Origin: Pseudomonas bijieensis
GTDB taxonomy: Bacteria; Pseudomonadota; Gammaproteobacteria; Pseudomonadales; Pseudomonadaceae
NCBI RefSeq assembly: GCF_013347965.1
Contig: NZ_CP048810.1
Location: forward strand, 310,001-374,000
DNA: 64,000 bases
Direction of reading: 5' to 3'
Shown: positions 1 through 7,633 of the stretch, piece by piece
How positions within the stretch are numbered: position 1 is the stretch's first letter
Layout of the letters: each line of letters begins with the position of its first letter
Notes under the pieces: model-generated
Database searches by the model: none
What the model saw: only the letters and a program-made list of their open reading frames with translations
What the model was told of the DNA's origin: nothing
Program-made: the position numbers and the translations under genes

Positions 1-1256
1 TCCTGCAGGCCGGAGCGTTTGTCGAAGGCTGCCTGGTTATACCGGTCGAAACCGAAGTCGACCACCGGCGTGAATTGATCACCCTCGCGTACACCCAGTT
101 GATAGTCGCCGGCCTGGAATTTTTCGGCGGTCAGGATGTCGGCATTGGGCTCTACCGGATAGAACGGGAACGTGTTGGCCAGATCCAGCGACAGGGTGTT
201 GCCGGTAATCTGCACCGAGGTCACGCCCAGTGTGGCGTTTTGGGCAGATGCGCCGGGTTTAGCGACAGCTACGGCCTGCGCTGGCACCAGGCGCCGACCG
301 GCGGGGGCGGTGGGGTATTCGTCGGCGAACCAGAGGCCCAGGGTCGCGGCGGTGCGGCTGTAGGCGGGGTTGAAGAAAATACCGGAAACGTTGTCCAGGC
401 CTTTCTGATACATCGCTTGCAGACGAGCCGTATCCGAGGGGGCGTTGGAGCGGGTGTTGACGTACGGGAAGTCGTTGAAAACACCGTTCCTGTCGTAGCA
501 GGTCAGGTAAGTGGAGAACCTGAACATCAGGCCCTTTGCCCCTTGCAGCTTCATCTGCTGCTGGAGGTTACTCAGCAGCGCCGAATCGCCGATGACCCAT
601 TCCAGATTCTCCTGAGGAAAGCAGGACTGCCAGGTGGTGGTGACATACACCAGGCCATGGAAGGTGCTGGCCCAATTAAAATTCAGGAAACGATCCATCA
701 TCCGATACTGGCGATTGAGGGTCAGGCCACACGTGGCATCCCCCAGCATCAGCTTGTCGAAATACAACGCGGTGAAGGTGTTCTGCCACGGACTGACATC
801 CACGAAGCGCGCGGCAGTCGGGGCGTTGCTGCCAAAGGGATTGCCGAGCAATTGGTAGTCCCTGCCAACCAGCACATCCTCGGTGATGTAGGTGTCGGCC
901 TGCAGCTCGCCGCCGATGATCGTTGAGCGAGTACCTTTGTAGCCCACCGTGCCGCAGGCATTGTCGCCAAACAGATCCCATTCTGCGGGCATGTACGGGT
1001 AGGTTCCCGGGTTGGCATTGGTTGGTACCTGCAACATATAGGCCGGTAGCTCTGCCATTGTCAGGGGCTTGATGGTCCAGGGCATCAGTAGGGTGGGGGC
1101 GTTCGTGGCGTTGATGTCGAAGTGGCTCATGAACGGCCAGTTGATGTCCGCGTTGACCGCGTCATACAGCGGATACACGTCGTTGTTATTGGCCGTTGGT
1201 GGATTCCAGAACATATGGCCATTGAGGTAGATGCGGGGGAAATTCAATACGCTCAT
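1..1256 (-). CDS. Unrecognised protein, last visible gene of the ebo operon (3' end outside window)
   Basis: An open frame reads leftward from ATG at 1256 to the window edge without a stop (about 418 codons visible), with strongly G/C third positions. The start begins MSVLNFPRIYLNGHMFWN and is preceded by AAGGAG, which overlaps the stop codon of the upstream gene at 1267-1269, so the two genes are translationally linked. No signal peptide or membrane segment is obvious; the protein is rich in Trp, Tyr, Phe and Asn. I do not recognise the family and assign no function. Its place directly behind the haem-protein gene suggests that the two act together. The C-terminus must be read from the adjoining sequence. 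Confidence 0.8.
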   Translation of the reverse strand, partial: MSVLNFPRIYLNGHMFWNPPTANNNDVYPLYDAVNADINWPFMSHFDINATNAPTLLMPWTIKPLTMAELPAYMLQVPTNANPGTYPYMPAEWDLFGDNACGTVGYKGTRSTIIGGELQADTYITEDVLVGRDYQLLGNPFGSNAPTAARFVDVSPWQNTFTALYFDKLMLGDATCGLTLNRQYRMMDRFLNFNWASTFHGLVYVTTTWQSCFPQENLEWVIGDSALLSNLQQQMKLQGAKGLMFRFSTYLTCYDRNGVFNDFPYVNTRSNAPSDTARLQAMYQKGLDNVSGIFFNPAYSRTAATLGLWFADEYPTAPAGRRLVPAQAVAVAKPGASAQNATLGVTSVQITGNTLSLDLANTFPFYPVEPNADILTAEKFQAGDYQLGVREGDQFTPVVDFGFDRYNQAAFDKRSGLQ

Positions 1257-1266
1257 GTCATGCTCC

Positions 1267-2409
1267 TTAGCGTTGCCACTGGGCGCGTTTCAGCGACCAG
1301 ACAAAGTCCAGTTTTTTGTAGCCGTCGAATGCCGAGGGCGGCAGCGGGGTGGTGGGATAGACGATGCCGCCCCCGTGGTTCAGAGCGAAATTGAAGTAGC
1401 CTTTGTCGTTCGAATAGGCGGCGGTGCCGTGGCAGGCCAGGCAGGACGAGGTGTTCTGGAACGCCGATTCCAGTTGTGAGTTGGCCAGTACTTGGGTGAT
1501 GGGTTGGAACTCGACCCCGATCAACTCGTACTTCGACAGGTTCCGGTTGTTGGCCTGGAAGCTGGCATTCACCGGCTTGGCGGCCGGAGTCGGCCCCGTG
1601 GTGTTGGTCATCGGCGCAGGCGGGGCGGCATTGGTGACGGTGTATTTACTGTTGTTGATGTTTTCGAAGGTGGTCCAGACCCAGTCGGCGTTCAGTTTGT
1701 TGACGACATGCAGACCGCTCAATGCCACATAGCCGACCTTGTAAGTACCGTCGTCCTGCTGGTAGTAGGCCTGGGCAATGTAGTAGCCGTCGTTCACCAG
1801 GGTTTGTCGGTAGGTCGTGTCTGTGCCGATCCACAGCCACGCGGCTTTCAGCTCCCAGGCGGTGGGTGGGAAGTTCAGGTCGTTGGCCAGGGCGGCCTGG
1901 CCGTTCACGTTGTAGACCTGCTTCTGCACGATGTAATCGAACGTGTCCTTGCCCATCAGTAACTGAAAGCGTACGGGGTGGCCTTGTTGGGCATCGGGCA
2001 CGGCACCGCCCATTTGCAGGATCAGGCCATCGACCTGTTGGGTGGCATTGATGTTATGGAAGGATCGGGACAGGTCCATGCCTTGTGCCTTGGCTTGCGT
2101 CACCACCGCGGCCGGGAGCGGCGCGGAGCTGTCATAGGCGCCCGGTGGTGCGCCGTTGGGCAGGTAGACCTGATCCGAGGGCTTCATCATCTCCCACACA
2201 AGATTGCTGCTTTGCGCGGTGCTGGGTTGGTTCAAACAGACGAACCAGTTCCAGGCCATGGTCTCGGGACTCTGGGCAAACGCGGTCCGAGTCTGGTTGA
2301 TGTCTGCTCCAAACTGCAGGAAGTTGCTGCAATCGAAGTTGTTGGTGTCCTGTGCCTGGGCCAATCCGGCCAGGGCACTTAGAACAGTGATGGAAATGGT
2401 TCGCCGCAT
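1267..2409 (-). CDS. Predicted periplasmic mono-haem cytochrome c-like protein
   Basis: The 380-residue protein starts with a short basic n-region and a hydrophobic stretch ending in AQA, a normal signal peptide with cleavage near residue 19. Near the C-terminus SCLACHG at residues 322-328 contains one CxxCH c-type haem motif; no second one is present. The large middle part (residues 30-310) resembles nothing I can name. The start codon lies inside the 3' end of eboF (31-nt overlap) and the stop touches the ribosome site of the next gene, so it belongs to the ebo transcript. Inference: an exported redox partner or haem-dependent enzyme acting on the ebo product. A CxxCH in an exported protein is good evidence for covalent haem; the substrate is unknown. 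Confidence 0.8.
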   Translation of the reverse strand: MRRTISITVLSALAGLAQAQDTNNFDCSNFLQFGADINQTRTAFAQSPETMAWNWFVCLNQPSTAQSSNLVWEMMKPSDQVYLPNGAPPGAYDSSAPLPAAVVTQAKAQGMDLSRSFHNINATQQVDGLILQMGGAVPDAQQGHPVRFQLLMGKDTFDYIVQKQVYNVNGQAALANDLNFPPTAWELKAAWLWIGTDTTYRQTLVNDGYYIAQAYYQQDDGTYKVGYVALSGLHVVNKLNADWVWTTFENINNSKYTVTNAAPPAPMTNTTGPTPAAKPVNASFQANNRNLSKYELIGVEFQPITQVLANSQLESAFQNTSSCLACHGTAAYSNDKGYFNFALNHGGGIVYPTTPLPPSAFDGYKKLDFVWSLKRAQWQR

Positions 2410-3833
2410 GGAAGCTCCTTGGCATTCGCCGTATCGGCACGAGGGTGCCCCCGGAAGTGTTCCAGGAGCAGTTGCTTCACCGCCGTGGCCGCAAGGTGCT
2501 GCGGTAACGACAGATCACAATTGGTGATGAGTAGCGGACCGGTCTTCTCGCTCGTGGGCAGCCGTCCGTGGCTGCCGCGGACCAGGCGGGTGTCCAGCGG
2601 AATCAGGTCCATGTAGTAGCGAAAGCCGAGCTTTTTCTGCAGCAGGCGGCGCGCCACTTTCAGTTTCGGGAAGCGAATGGCCGGGTCGATGAACAGCTCG
2701 AGCGGGTCGTAGCCCGGCTTGCGATGGATGTCCACGGTGCGGGCAAAGTCGGGGGCCTTGCGATCGTCGAACCAGTAGTAGTAATCGAACCAGCAGCCGG
2801 CGGCGGCCACGGCCACCAGCTCGCCGCTGCGGGGGTGATCCAGTTGCCAGGCGCGTTGTTCGGTTTTATCGAGCACCTGCTCGATGCCGGCCTGGCGTTG
2901 CAACAGCGCCTTGACGCGCGGGATGTCGTGCGCATGCTTCACGTAGATGTGCGCGACCTGATGATCGGCCACGGCAAACGCTGCACTGGCACCGGGATCG
3001 AGCAACTCCCAGGTCAGCGATTGGCGTACCTGCAACAAGCCCTCGGCACGTAACAAGCGGTTGATGGAAACGGATTGGGTGACGGCTTCGATCCCGTATT
3101 CGGACAGCAGCATCACCGCCGCGCCTTGCGCTTGGGCAAAGGCCAGCAGACGTCCCACTTCGCTGTCGATGGCCCGTACCTCATCGGCAATCGACGGGTG
3201 ATCGGGCCCCAGGCGTTGCAGGCTGTAATCGAGATGGGGCAGGTAGATCAATTGCAGGTCGGGTCGGTCGAGCTGGAATTCGGCGATGGCACAATCGACG
3301 ATCCAGCGGCTCGAGGCGATGCCGGCCGCCGGCCCCCAGAAGCCCGGAAAGGGAAATTCGCCGATCTGCTGCTCGATACGCTCATGCAACGAGGCGGGCG
3401 TCGAGTACAGGCCGAACACCTTGCGCCCATCGGCCGGGTAATGCGGCCGTGGGGTAATGGCGGCGTCCACGTCCGCGTACATGTTGTACCACCAGAACAA
3501 CTGGCTGCAGCGAAACCCGGGGTGCTGGCGCTTGAGTGCCTGCCAGACCTTTTCCCCCTGGATCAGTGCGTTGGGTTGCAGCCAGAAACGCACTTCGGCC
3601 TGGTCGCGAAAATACCAGCCGTTGCCGACGATGCCGTGGTCCGACGGTGCCAGCCCCGTGAGGATCGAGGCCTGCACGGTGGAGGTGACCGCCGGGAACA
3701 CCGGTTGCAACGTGGCCATCTTGGCCGTTTTCAACAGGGCATTGATGCACGGCGTCGCGGCACCCAGCAGCGCGGGGGTCAGGCCGACCACGTTGATCAG
3801 CAGCAGCGGCTGACGCGCAGGATCAGAGGGCAT
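2379..3833 (-). CDS. eboF: EboF-like alkaline-phosphatase-superfamily phosphodiesterase
   Basis: A 484-residue protein of the nucleotide pyrophosphatase/phosphodiesterase type. I place the start at ATG 3833 (MPSDPARQPLLLINVVGLTP), because the longer frame upstream is out of character and the ATG overlaps the end of eboE by 11 nt. The candidate nucleophile is Thr50 in FPAVTSTVQ, followed by ILTGLAPSDHGIVGNGW, both typical of this superfamily. A later LDYSLQRLG supplies Asp. Two usual metal-ligand sites look altered: the family's N-terminal Asp-Gly is NVVG here, and Ser-Asp-His-Gly is SEYG. Either the Ebo branch has its own metal site or activity is reduced. Sixth of the conserved ebo genes in transcription order. 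Reaction inferred: hydrolysis of a phosphodiester or nucleotide-linked intermediate. Confidence 0.85.
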   Translation of the reverse strand: MPSDPARQPLLLINVVGLTPALLGAATPCINALLKTAKMATLQPVFPAVTSTVQASILTGLAPSDHGIVGNGWYFRDQAEVRFWLQPNALIQGEKVWQALKRQHPGFRCSQLFWWYNMYADVDAAITPRPHYPADGRKVFGLYSTPASLHERIEQQIGEFPFPGFWGPAAGIASSRWIVDCAIAEFQLDRPDLQLIYLPHLDYSLQRLGPDHPSIADEVRAIDSEVGRLLAFAQAQGAAVMLLSEYGIEAVTQSVSINRLLRAEGLLQVRQSLTWELLDPGASAAFAVADHQVAHIYVKHAHDIPRVKALLQRQAGIEQVLDKTEQRAWQLDHPRSGELVAVAAAGCWFDYYYWFDDRKAPDFARTVDIHRKPGYDPLELFIDPAIRFPKLKVARRLLQKKLGFRYYMDLIPLDTRLVRGSHGRLPTSEKTGPLLITNCDLSLPQHLAATAVKQLLLEHFRGHPRADTANAKELPCGEPFPSLF

Positions 3834-5052
3834 CGGCGCAGGCCTCCAGTGCTTGGGGTTGCAGCAACTGGCGCTGCCGTAACTGCTCCTCGACCCAATG
3901 CAGCTCCGCCGCGATGCCCTGGAGCTGGGCGTGCTCGGTGGTGGGCCGCAACTGGCTGGGCAGGACGCCCCAGCTGTAGGTTTCCACTTCCAGTACGGGG
4001 CGAAAATCCCCATGGTCGGCCAGAAAGTCGAAGGTCTGCGCCAGGGCGACCTGGCTGCCGCTGAGTTCGGGCAACAGCAGGTGTTCGCTGAACAGCGGAA
4101 TGTGGAAGTGAATCCTCAGTTCGGGATGGGAGGGGCCATTGCGCTCACAATCATCCAGGGCCGCGGGGAGGTCGGCCCAGGCTGATAATCGCTCCTGCCC
4201 ATCGCGGGCTTTCACTTGATGCAGGTAGGTGGGTTCGGCAAATCCGCCCAAGGTCGTGAGCACCTGTTTGCGCCGATGCGCGTCCTCAGGTAGCCGGCAA
4301 ATCAGCGCATTGGATAACTGGATCTTGCCGATGGGTACCTGGGCCTGACGCAATCGGTCCAGTGACTGATAGCAGTCTTCGAACATCACGGCCTGGTGGC
4401 AAACGTCAAAACACAGCGCCAGGTGTTCATGGTGCGGGTCGATGGCTTGCCAGTGGCGGAAGAAGGCGATGGCCTGGTCGGTGTTTTCCAGCACGCAATC
4501 GGGCTCCATCTCCAGGCAGATGACGATCTTCTTGCCCGTCTCCCGCTGCAGTTGGGCCAGCGCGGCGGTGAGTTCGCGCAGTTGGTGCTCGGCACGTTGC
4601 TGTAGCGTCGGGCTCCAGTGGGCGGCATAGCCCAGCGGCACGCTGGAGATCACCCCCTGGGAACAGTCGGCTGGCAGGGCCTGGGCGAGAATCCGTGCCA
4701 GATCCAGGCTGTATGCCAGCCGCTGCGGGTCGGCCCAACTGGGCAGGTAGACCTCGGCTTTCACCGCGCCGTGGTGGAATTGGCCGTACGGGAAGCCGTT
4801 GAGCGAAGTCAGGCGTAGACCACTGCGTTGCAGCAGGGCGAGGAAGTCCTTGCGGGCCGATGCCTGTTGGAGTTCGGCGGCGGCAACGGCGCTGATCCAC
4901 AGGCCGCTGTCCTGGGTGTCCAGCCCGCGCAGTGTCCGTACGCTCTGGAAATGCCGCTCGATGGATGCGCGCAACCCGCCCAGGTCACGGGTCGGGTGCA
5001 CGTTACTGCAATAGCCGATCTGCGTGGCTGTCCAACCCGTGCGGGCACTCAT
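3823..5052 (-). CDS. eboE: EboE-like TIM-barrel metabolite-traffic protein
   Basis: A 409-residue protein starting at ATG 5052 (MSARTGWTATQIGYCSNVHP); its ATGA start overlaps the eboB stop by 4 nt, which settles the start against the longer frame to 5097. The pattern of Glu, His and Asp near strand ends (ICLEMEPDC, LCFDVCHQAV, IHFHIPLF, LEVETYSWG) suggests a xylose-isomerase-like TIM barrel that binds a divalent metal. Such barrels epimerise or isomerise sugars and cyclitols. EboE is a conserved member of the ebo set known from cyanobacteria, eustigmatophyte endosymbionts and pseudomonads. The substrate is not established by anything visible here. Confidence 0.85.
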   Translation of the reverse strand: MSARTGWTATQIGYCSNVHPTRDLGGLRASIERHFQSVRTLRGLDTQDSGLWISAVAAAELQQASARKDFLALLQRSGLRLTSLNGFPYGQFHHGAVKAEVYLPSWADPQRLAYSLDLARILAQALPADCSQGVISSVPLGYAAHWSPTLQQRAEHQLRELTAALAQLQRETGKKIVICLEMEPDCVLENTDQAIAFFRHWQAIDPHHEHLALCFDVCHQAVMFEDCYQSLDRLRQAQVPIGKIQLSNALICRLPEDAHRRKQVLTTLGGFAEPTYLHQVKARDGQERLSAWADLPAALDDCERNGPSHPELRIHFHIPLFSEHLLLPELSGSQVALAQTFDFLADHGDFRPVLEVETYSWGVLPSQLRPTTEHAQLQGIAAELHWVEEQLRQRQLLQPQALEACADAL

Positions 5053-5933
5053 TTGACCACCGGCTCCTGGCCCCGCAAGGCCGAGTTGTCCTGCCACTGC
5101 CGCCGCTGATCGATGGGCAGGGGCGTGCCGACCAGGGCTTTGTCCAGCTGGCCGCTCTGGGCAAAGAAGTCCACCGGGTTGTGGAACAGCACCTGTTCGA
5201 CCTGGGTTTCACTGAAGCCGGCGGCCAGCATCGCCTGGCCGGTCTTGGGCACCTTGAGCGGGTCGCTGATACCCCAGTCGGCGGCACTGTTGACGACCAT
5301 TTTTTCTGTGCCGTACTGCTGCAGCAGGGCGACCATGCGCTGTTCCGACATCTTGGTGTTGGGGTAGATGGAATGGCCGCGCCAGCAGTCGCTGTCCAGC
5401 ACCAGGGGCAGGGTCAGTTCGTTGAGGTGGTCAATGATCACCAGGTGTTCGGCGATGCCGACCTCGCGAATGACGGCGAGTGTGCGTTTGGTGCCACCGA
5501 TCTTGTCGCGGTGCGGGGTATGCACCAGCACCGGCAGATTGAATTGTTTGGCCAGCTCCAATTGGGCGGCGAGAAAGCGATCTTCTTCCGGGGTGATGTC
5601 GTCGTAGCCGATTTCACCCACCGCCACCACCCCGTCTTTCACCAGGTAGCGCGGCAGAATCTCCAGCACCTCGTTGGCCACCGACAGGTCATTGGCTTCC
5701 TTGGGGTTCAGGCCGATGGTGCAGAAGTGATGGATGCCAAACATGCTGGCGCGAAAACGCTCCCAGCCCAGCAACGTGTCAAAGTAGTCGATGAAGCTGC
5801 CGACGCTGGTCCTGGCCTGGCCCTGCCAGAAGGCCGGCTCGATCACCCCGGTGATGCCGGCGGCTGCCATGTTCTGGTAGTCGTCAGTGGTGCGGCTGAC
5901 CATGTGAATATGCGGGTCGAAGTACTTGAGCAT
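5049..5933 (-). CDS. eboB: EboB-like TatD-family metal-dependent hydrolase
   Basis: A 294-residue amidohydrolase-fold protein. HIH at residues 8-10, the Glu of VAVGEIGYDD (about 107), His in VLVHTPH (about 137), His in IIDHLNE (about 170) and Asp in NSAADWG (about 221) make up the two-metal site expected for TatD/PHP-like hydrolases. The ATG at 5933 has GAGG 7 nt upstream. It lies 39 nt after eboA, the only sizeable gap inside the operon, and overlaps eboE by 4 nt. Family knowledge gives hydrolysis of phosphate or amide/ester bonds; the place in the ebo pathway is unknown. All ligands appear intact. Confidence 0.87.
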   Translation of the reverse strand: MLKYFDPHIHMVSRTTDDYQNMAAAGITGVIEPAFWQGQARTSVGSFIDYFDTLLGWERFRASMFGIHHFCTIGLNPKEANDLSVANEVLEILPRYLVKDGVVAVGEIGYDDITPEEDRFLAAQLELAKQFNLPVLVHTPHRDKIGGTKRTLAVIREVGIAEHLVIIDHLNELTLPLVLDSDCWRGHSIYPNTKMSEQRMVALLQQYGTEKMVVNSAADWGISDPLKVPKTGQAMLAAGFSETQVEQVLFHNPVDFFAQSGQLDKALVGTPLPIDQRRQWQDNSALRGQEPVVK

Positions 5934-5972
5934 GGTGAATCCTCGTCAAAAAAACAGGGGGACGGTTGGGCA

Positions 5973-6746
5973 TCAGTTCGGCGAAGCGCCGCCCATGTGC
6001 TCGATCCATGGCGACGGCAAGCGTTGTTGCTGGCCCAGGCCGGCCAGGCGCTGACGTTGCGCCGGACTCAGCAGGTCGAAGGCAATCACTTGGGGCAGGC
6101 CGGCGGACACCGTTCGTTCGGCGGCGAGTTGTTCGTCCAACAGGTCGAGGGCCAATTGATTGAGGGTGACGCTCTGGCGTTGCGCCAAGCCGATCAGGCG
6201 TCGTACATCGAGGCCCATGCCCAGTGCTTTCAGCACCAGTTGGTTGAAGGCTCGTTCGTCGTAGTGGCGGGACGGGTAGGCGGTGTCCAGGGCAAGGGCG
6301 GCGAACACCTGGCTGTTGCTGGTGCGTCCGGCCTGGCGTGCAAGTTCCACGCACTGCCCGCGGCTATCGAGCCAGTCGAGGGCCTTCAGGATGGCGATCT
6401 TTTCCTGATCGTCGCCCCACAGGAACAACTGGTGTAGCAGGGGGACTTGCCCGGCGAGGGACTGCAGTTCCAGTACCTGGGCCAGCAGCAACGCCCGCGC
6501 CAATTGGACGTTGCTCCAGCCGTCAGTGTCAGGCTGGGCACGTTCCTTGAAGTGGCGCTTGCATTGGCTGCCCAGCAGCGCTGCCGTGTTGGCGTCCGGG
6601 CGTTGGGCAAGCTGCGTCTGTGCCTGCTGCCACCATTGTCGTTCGGTTTCATCGAGAGACTGGACGAAATTCCGGCGTTGTTCGTTCAGGCAGTCGTGGC
6701 GCATGTCGAGGGGCGCCGAGGTCGGTGCAGTAACGTCCGTGTTCAT
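5973..6746 (-). CDS. eboA: EboA-like protein
   Basis: A 257-residue, Leu/Gln/Ala-rich, largely helical soluble protein without signal peptide or catalytic motif. The ATG at 6746 (MNTDVTAPTSAPLDMRHDCL) forms an ATGA overlap with the eboC stop, so the longer frame to 6800 is rejected. The conserved centre LLHQLFLWGDDQEKIAILKALDWL and the following RHYDERAFNQLVLKALGMGLD fit the EboA domain, a small family found only in ebo clusters. EboA has no known enzymatic activity; helical repeats suggest a scaffold or accessory role (inference). Confidence 0.85.
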   Translation of the reverse strand: MNTDVTAPTSAPLDMRHDCLNEQRRNFVQSLDETERQWWQQAQTQLAQRPDANTAALLGSQCKRHFKERAQPDTDGWSNVQLARALLLAQVLELQSLAGQVPLLHQLFLWGDDQEKIAILKALDWLDSRGQCVELARQAGRTSNSQVFAALALDTAYPSRHYDERAFNQLVLKALGMGLDVRRLIGLAQRQSVTLNQLALDLLDEQLAAERTVSAGLPQVIAFDLLSPAQRQRLAGLGQQQRLPSPWIEHMGGASPN

Positions 6747-7633
6747 GTTGGTTTGATCCAGCGCTGGAAATGAGGAAGCAGGAAAAACACCAGGGCACAC
6801 AGCAGGCTGCCCAATGGCTGGTCAGCCACGGCCAGCACCAGGGCATCGAACAATGGCAGGGCTGCCAGGCCGGCGCCGATAAAGGCCCGGACCTGCCGTT
6901 GCCGGGGATTGGCCAGGTTGCGCCAGTAGTGCCAGCCCAACCAGCCAAGCCATAACAGCAACACCGGCCAAAACCAGGCGTTGCCTGCGTAAATCGCCAA
7001 GGCCAGCGGGCTCAGCATCAGCAGCAGGGGGAGGCGGCTGATCAGTTGGTTACGGTGTTCCTGGCGAGCCAGGTAGGTCAGGCCGCTGATGTAGACACCG
7101 AGCAAAATCGCGCAGAGCCAGATCGGCTCTGGTGGCATCGCCAGACTGGCCGCCGCGGTGAGGTAGAGCGCCGAGCGGCACGCTCCCATCAGCCAGACGC
7201 TGTTGGCGTACTTCTTGTGCAGCAGGTTGTAACCGAGAATGCAGCCTACCAATAGGGTGGCGCTGCCCAACAGCCAGTGCGGTTGCTCGATCAGCCGACT
7301 CAGGCCCAGCAGCGAAGCCGCCGCCAGCACCAGCAACAACGCAGTGGCCAGTCGCACTTGCTGGCGGCTGACCAGGCCCAGGGTAATAGGGCGGGGATTA
7401 TCGTGTTGTTGGTCCCAGTCGGCGTCCAACAGGTCGTTCAGCAGCATGCCGGCCAGGTACAGCAGTGACAGTGCCGCCAGCAGCAGGATCCACACCAGGG
7501 ACGACGGCGGCGCCAGGGCTCCGGCGCTGCTGGCCAGCAGGGCGGCGGCGAGCGTGTTGGTCCACACCGTGGGCAGGTTGGACACCCGGCCGAGGGTCAT
7601 CCAGGTCTTGAGGTTCAACGATGCCTGGCTCAT
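6743..7633 (-). CDS. eboC: EboC-like UbiA-family prenyltransferase (integral membrane)
   Basis: A 296-residue protein with about eight or nine hydrophobic helices. The first Asp-rich motif is intact (NDLLDADWDQQHDNPRP, NDxxDxxxD type), the signature of UbiA prenyltransferases that transfer polyprenyl groups to an acceptor in the membrane. At the place of the second Asp-rich motif the sequence reads TYLARQEH, without the usual DxxxD, so prenyl-diphosphate or metal binding may differ. The ATGA at 7633 overlaps the eboD stop by 4 nt. In the pathway it most plausibly attaches an isoprenoid to the cyclic product of EboD (inference). Confidence 0.88.
   Translation of the reverse strand: MSQASLNLKTWMTLGRVSNLPTVWTNTLAAALLASSAGALAPPSSLVWILLLAALSLLYLAGMLLNDLLDADWDQQHDNPRPITLGLVSRQQVRLATALLLVLAAASLLGLSRLIEQPHWLLGSATLLVGCILGYNLLHKKYANSVWLMGACRSALYLTAAASLAMPPEPIWLCAILLGVYISGLTYLARQEHRNQLISRLPLLLMLSPLALAIYAGNAWFWPVLLLWLGWLGWHYWRNLANPRQRQVRAFIGAGLAALPLFDALVLAVADQPLGSLLCALVFFLLPHFQRWIKPT

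Noticed and set aside
75..926. Long plus-strand open frame at the left edge
   Set aside because: Lies opposite an uninterrupted minus-strand coding frame with better codon usage and a ribosome site; typical high-GC shadow.
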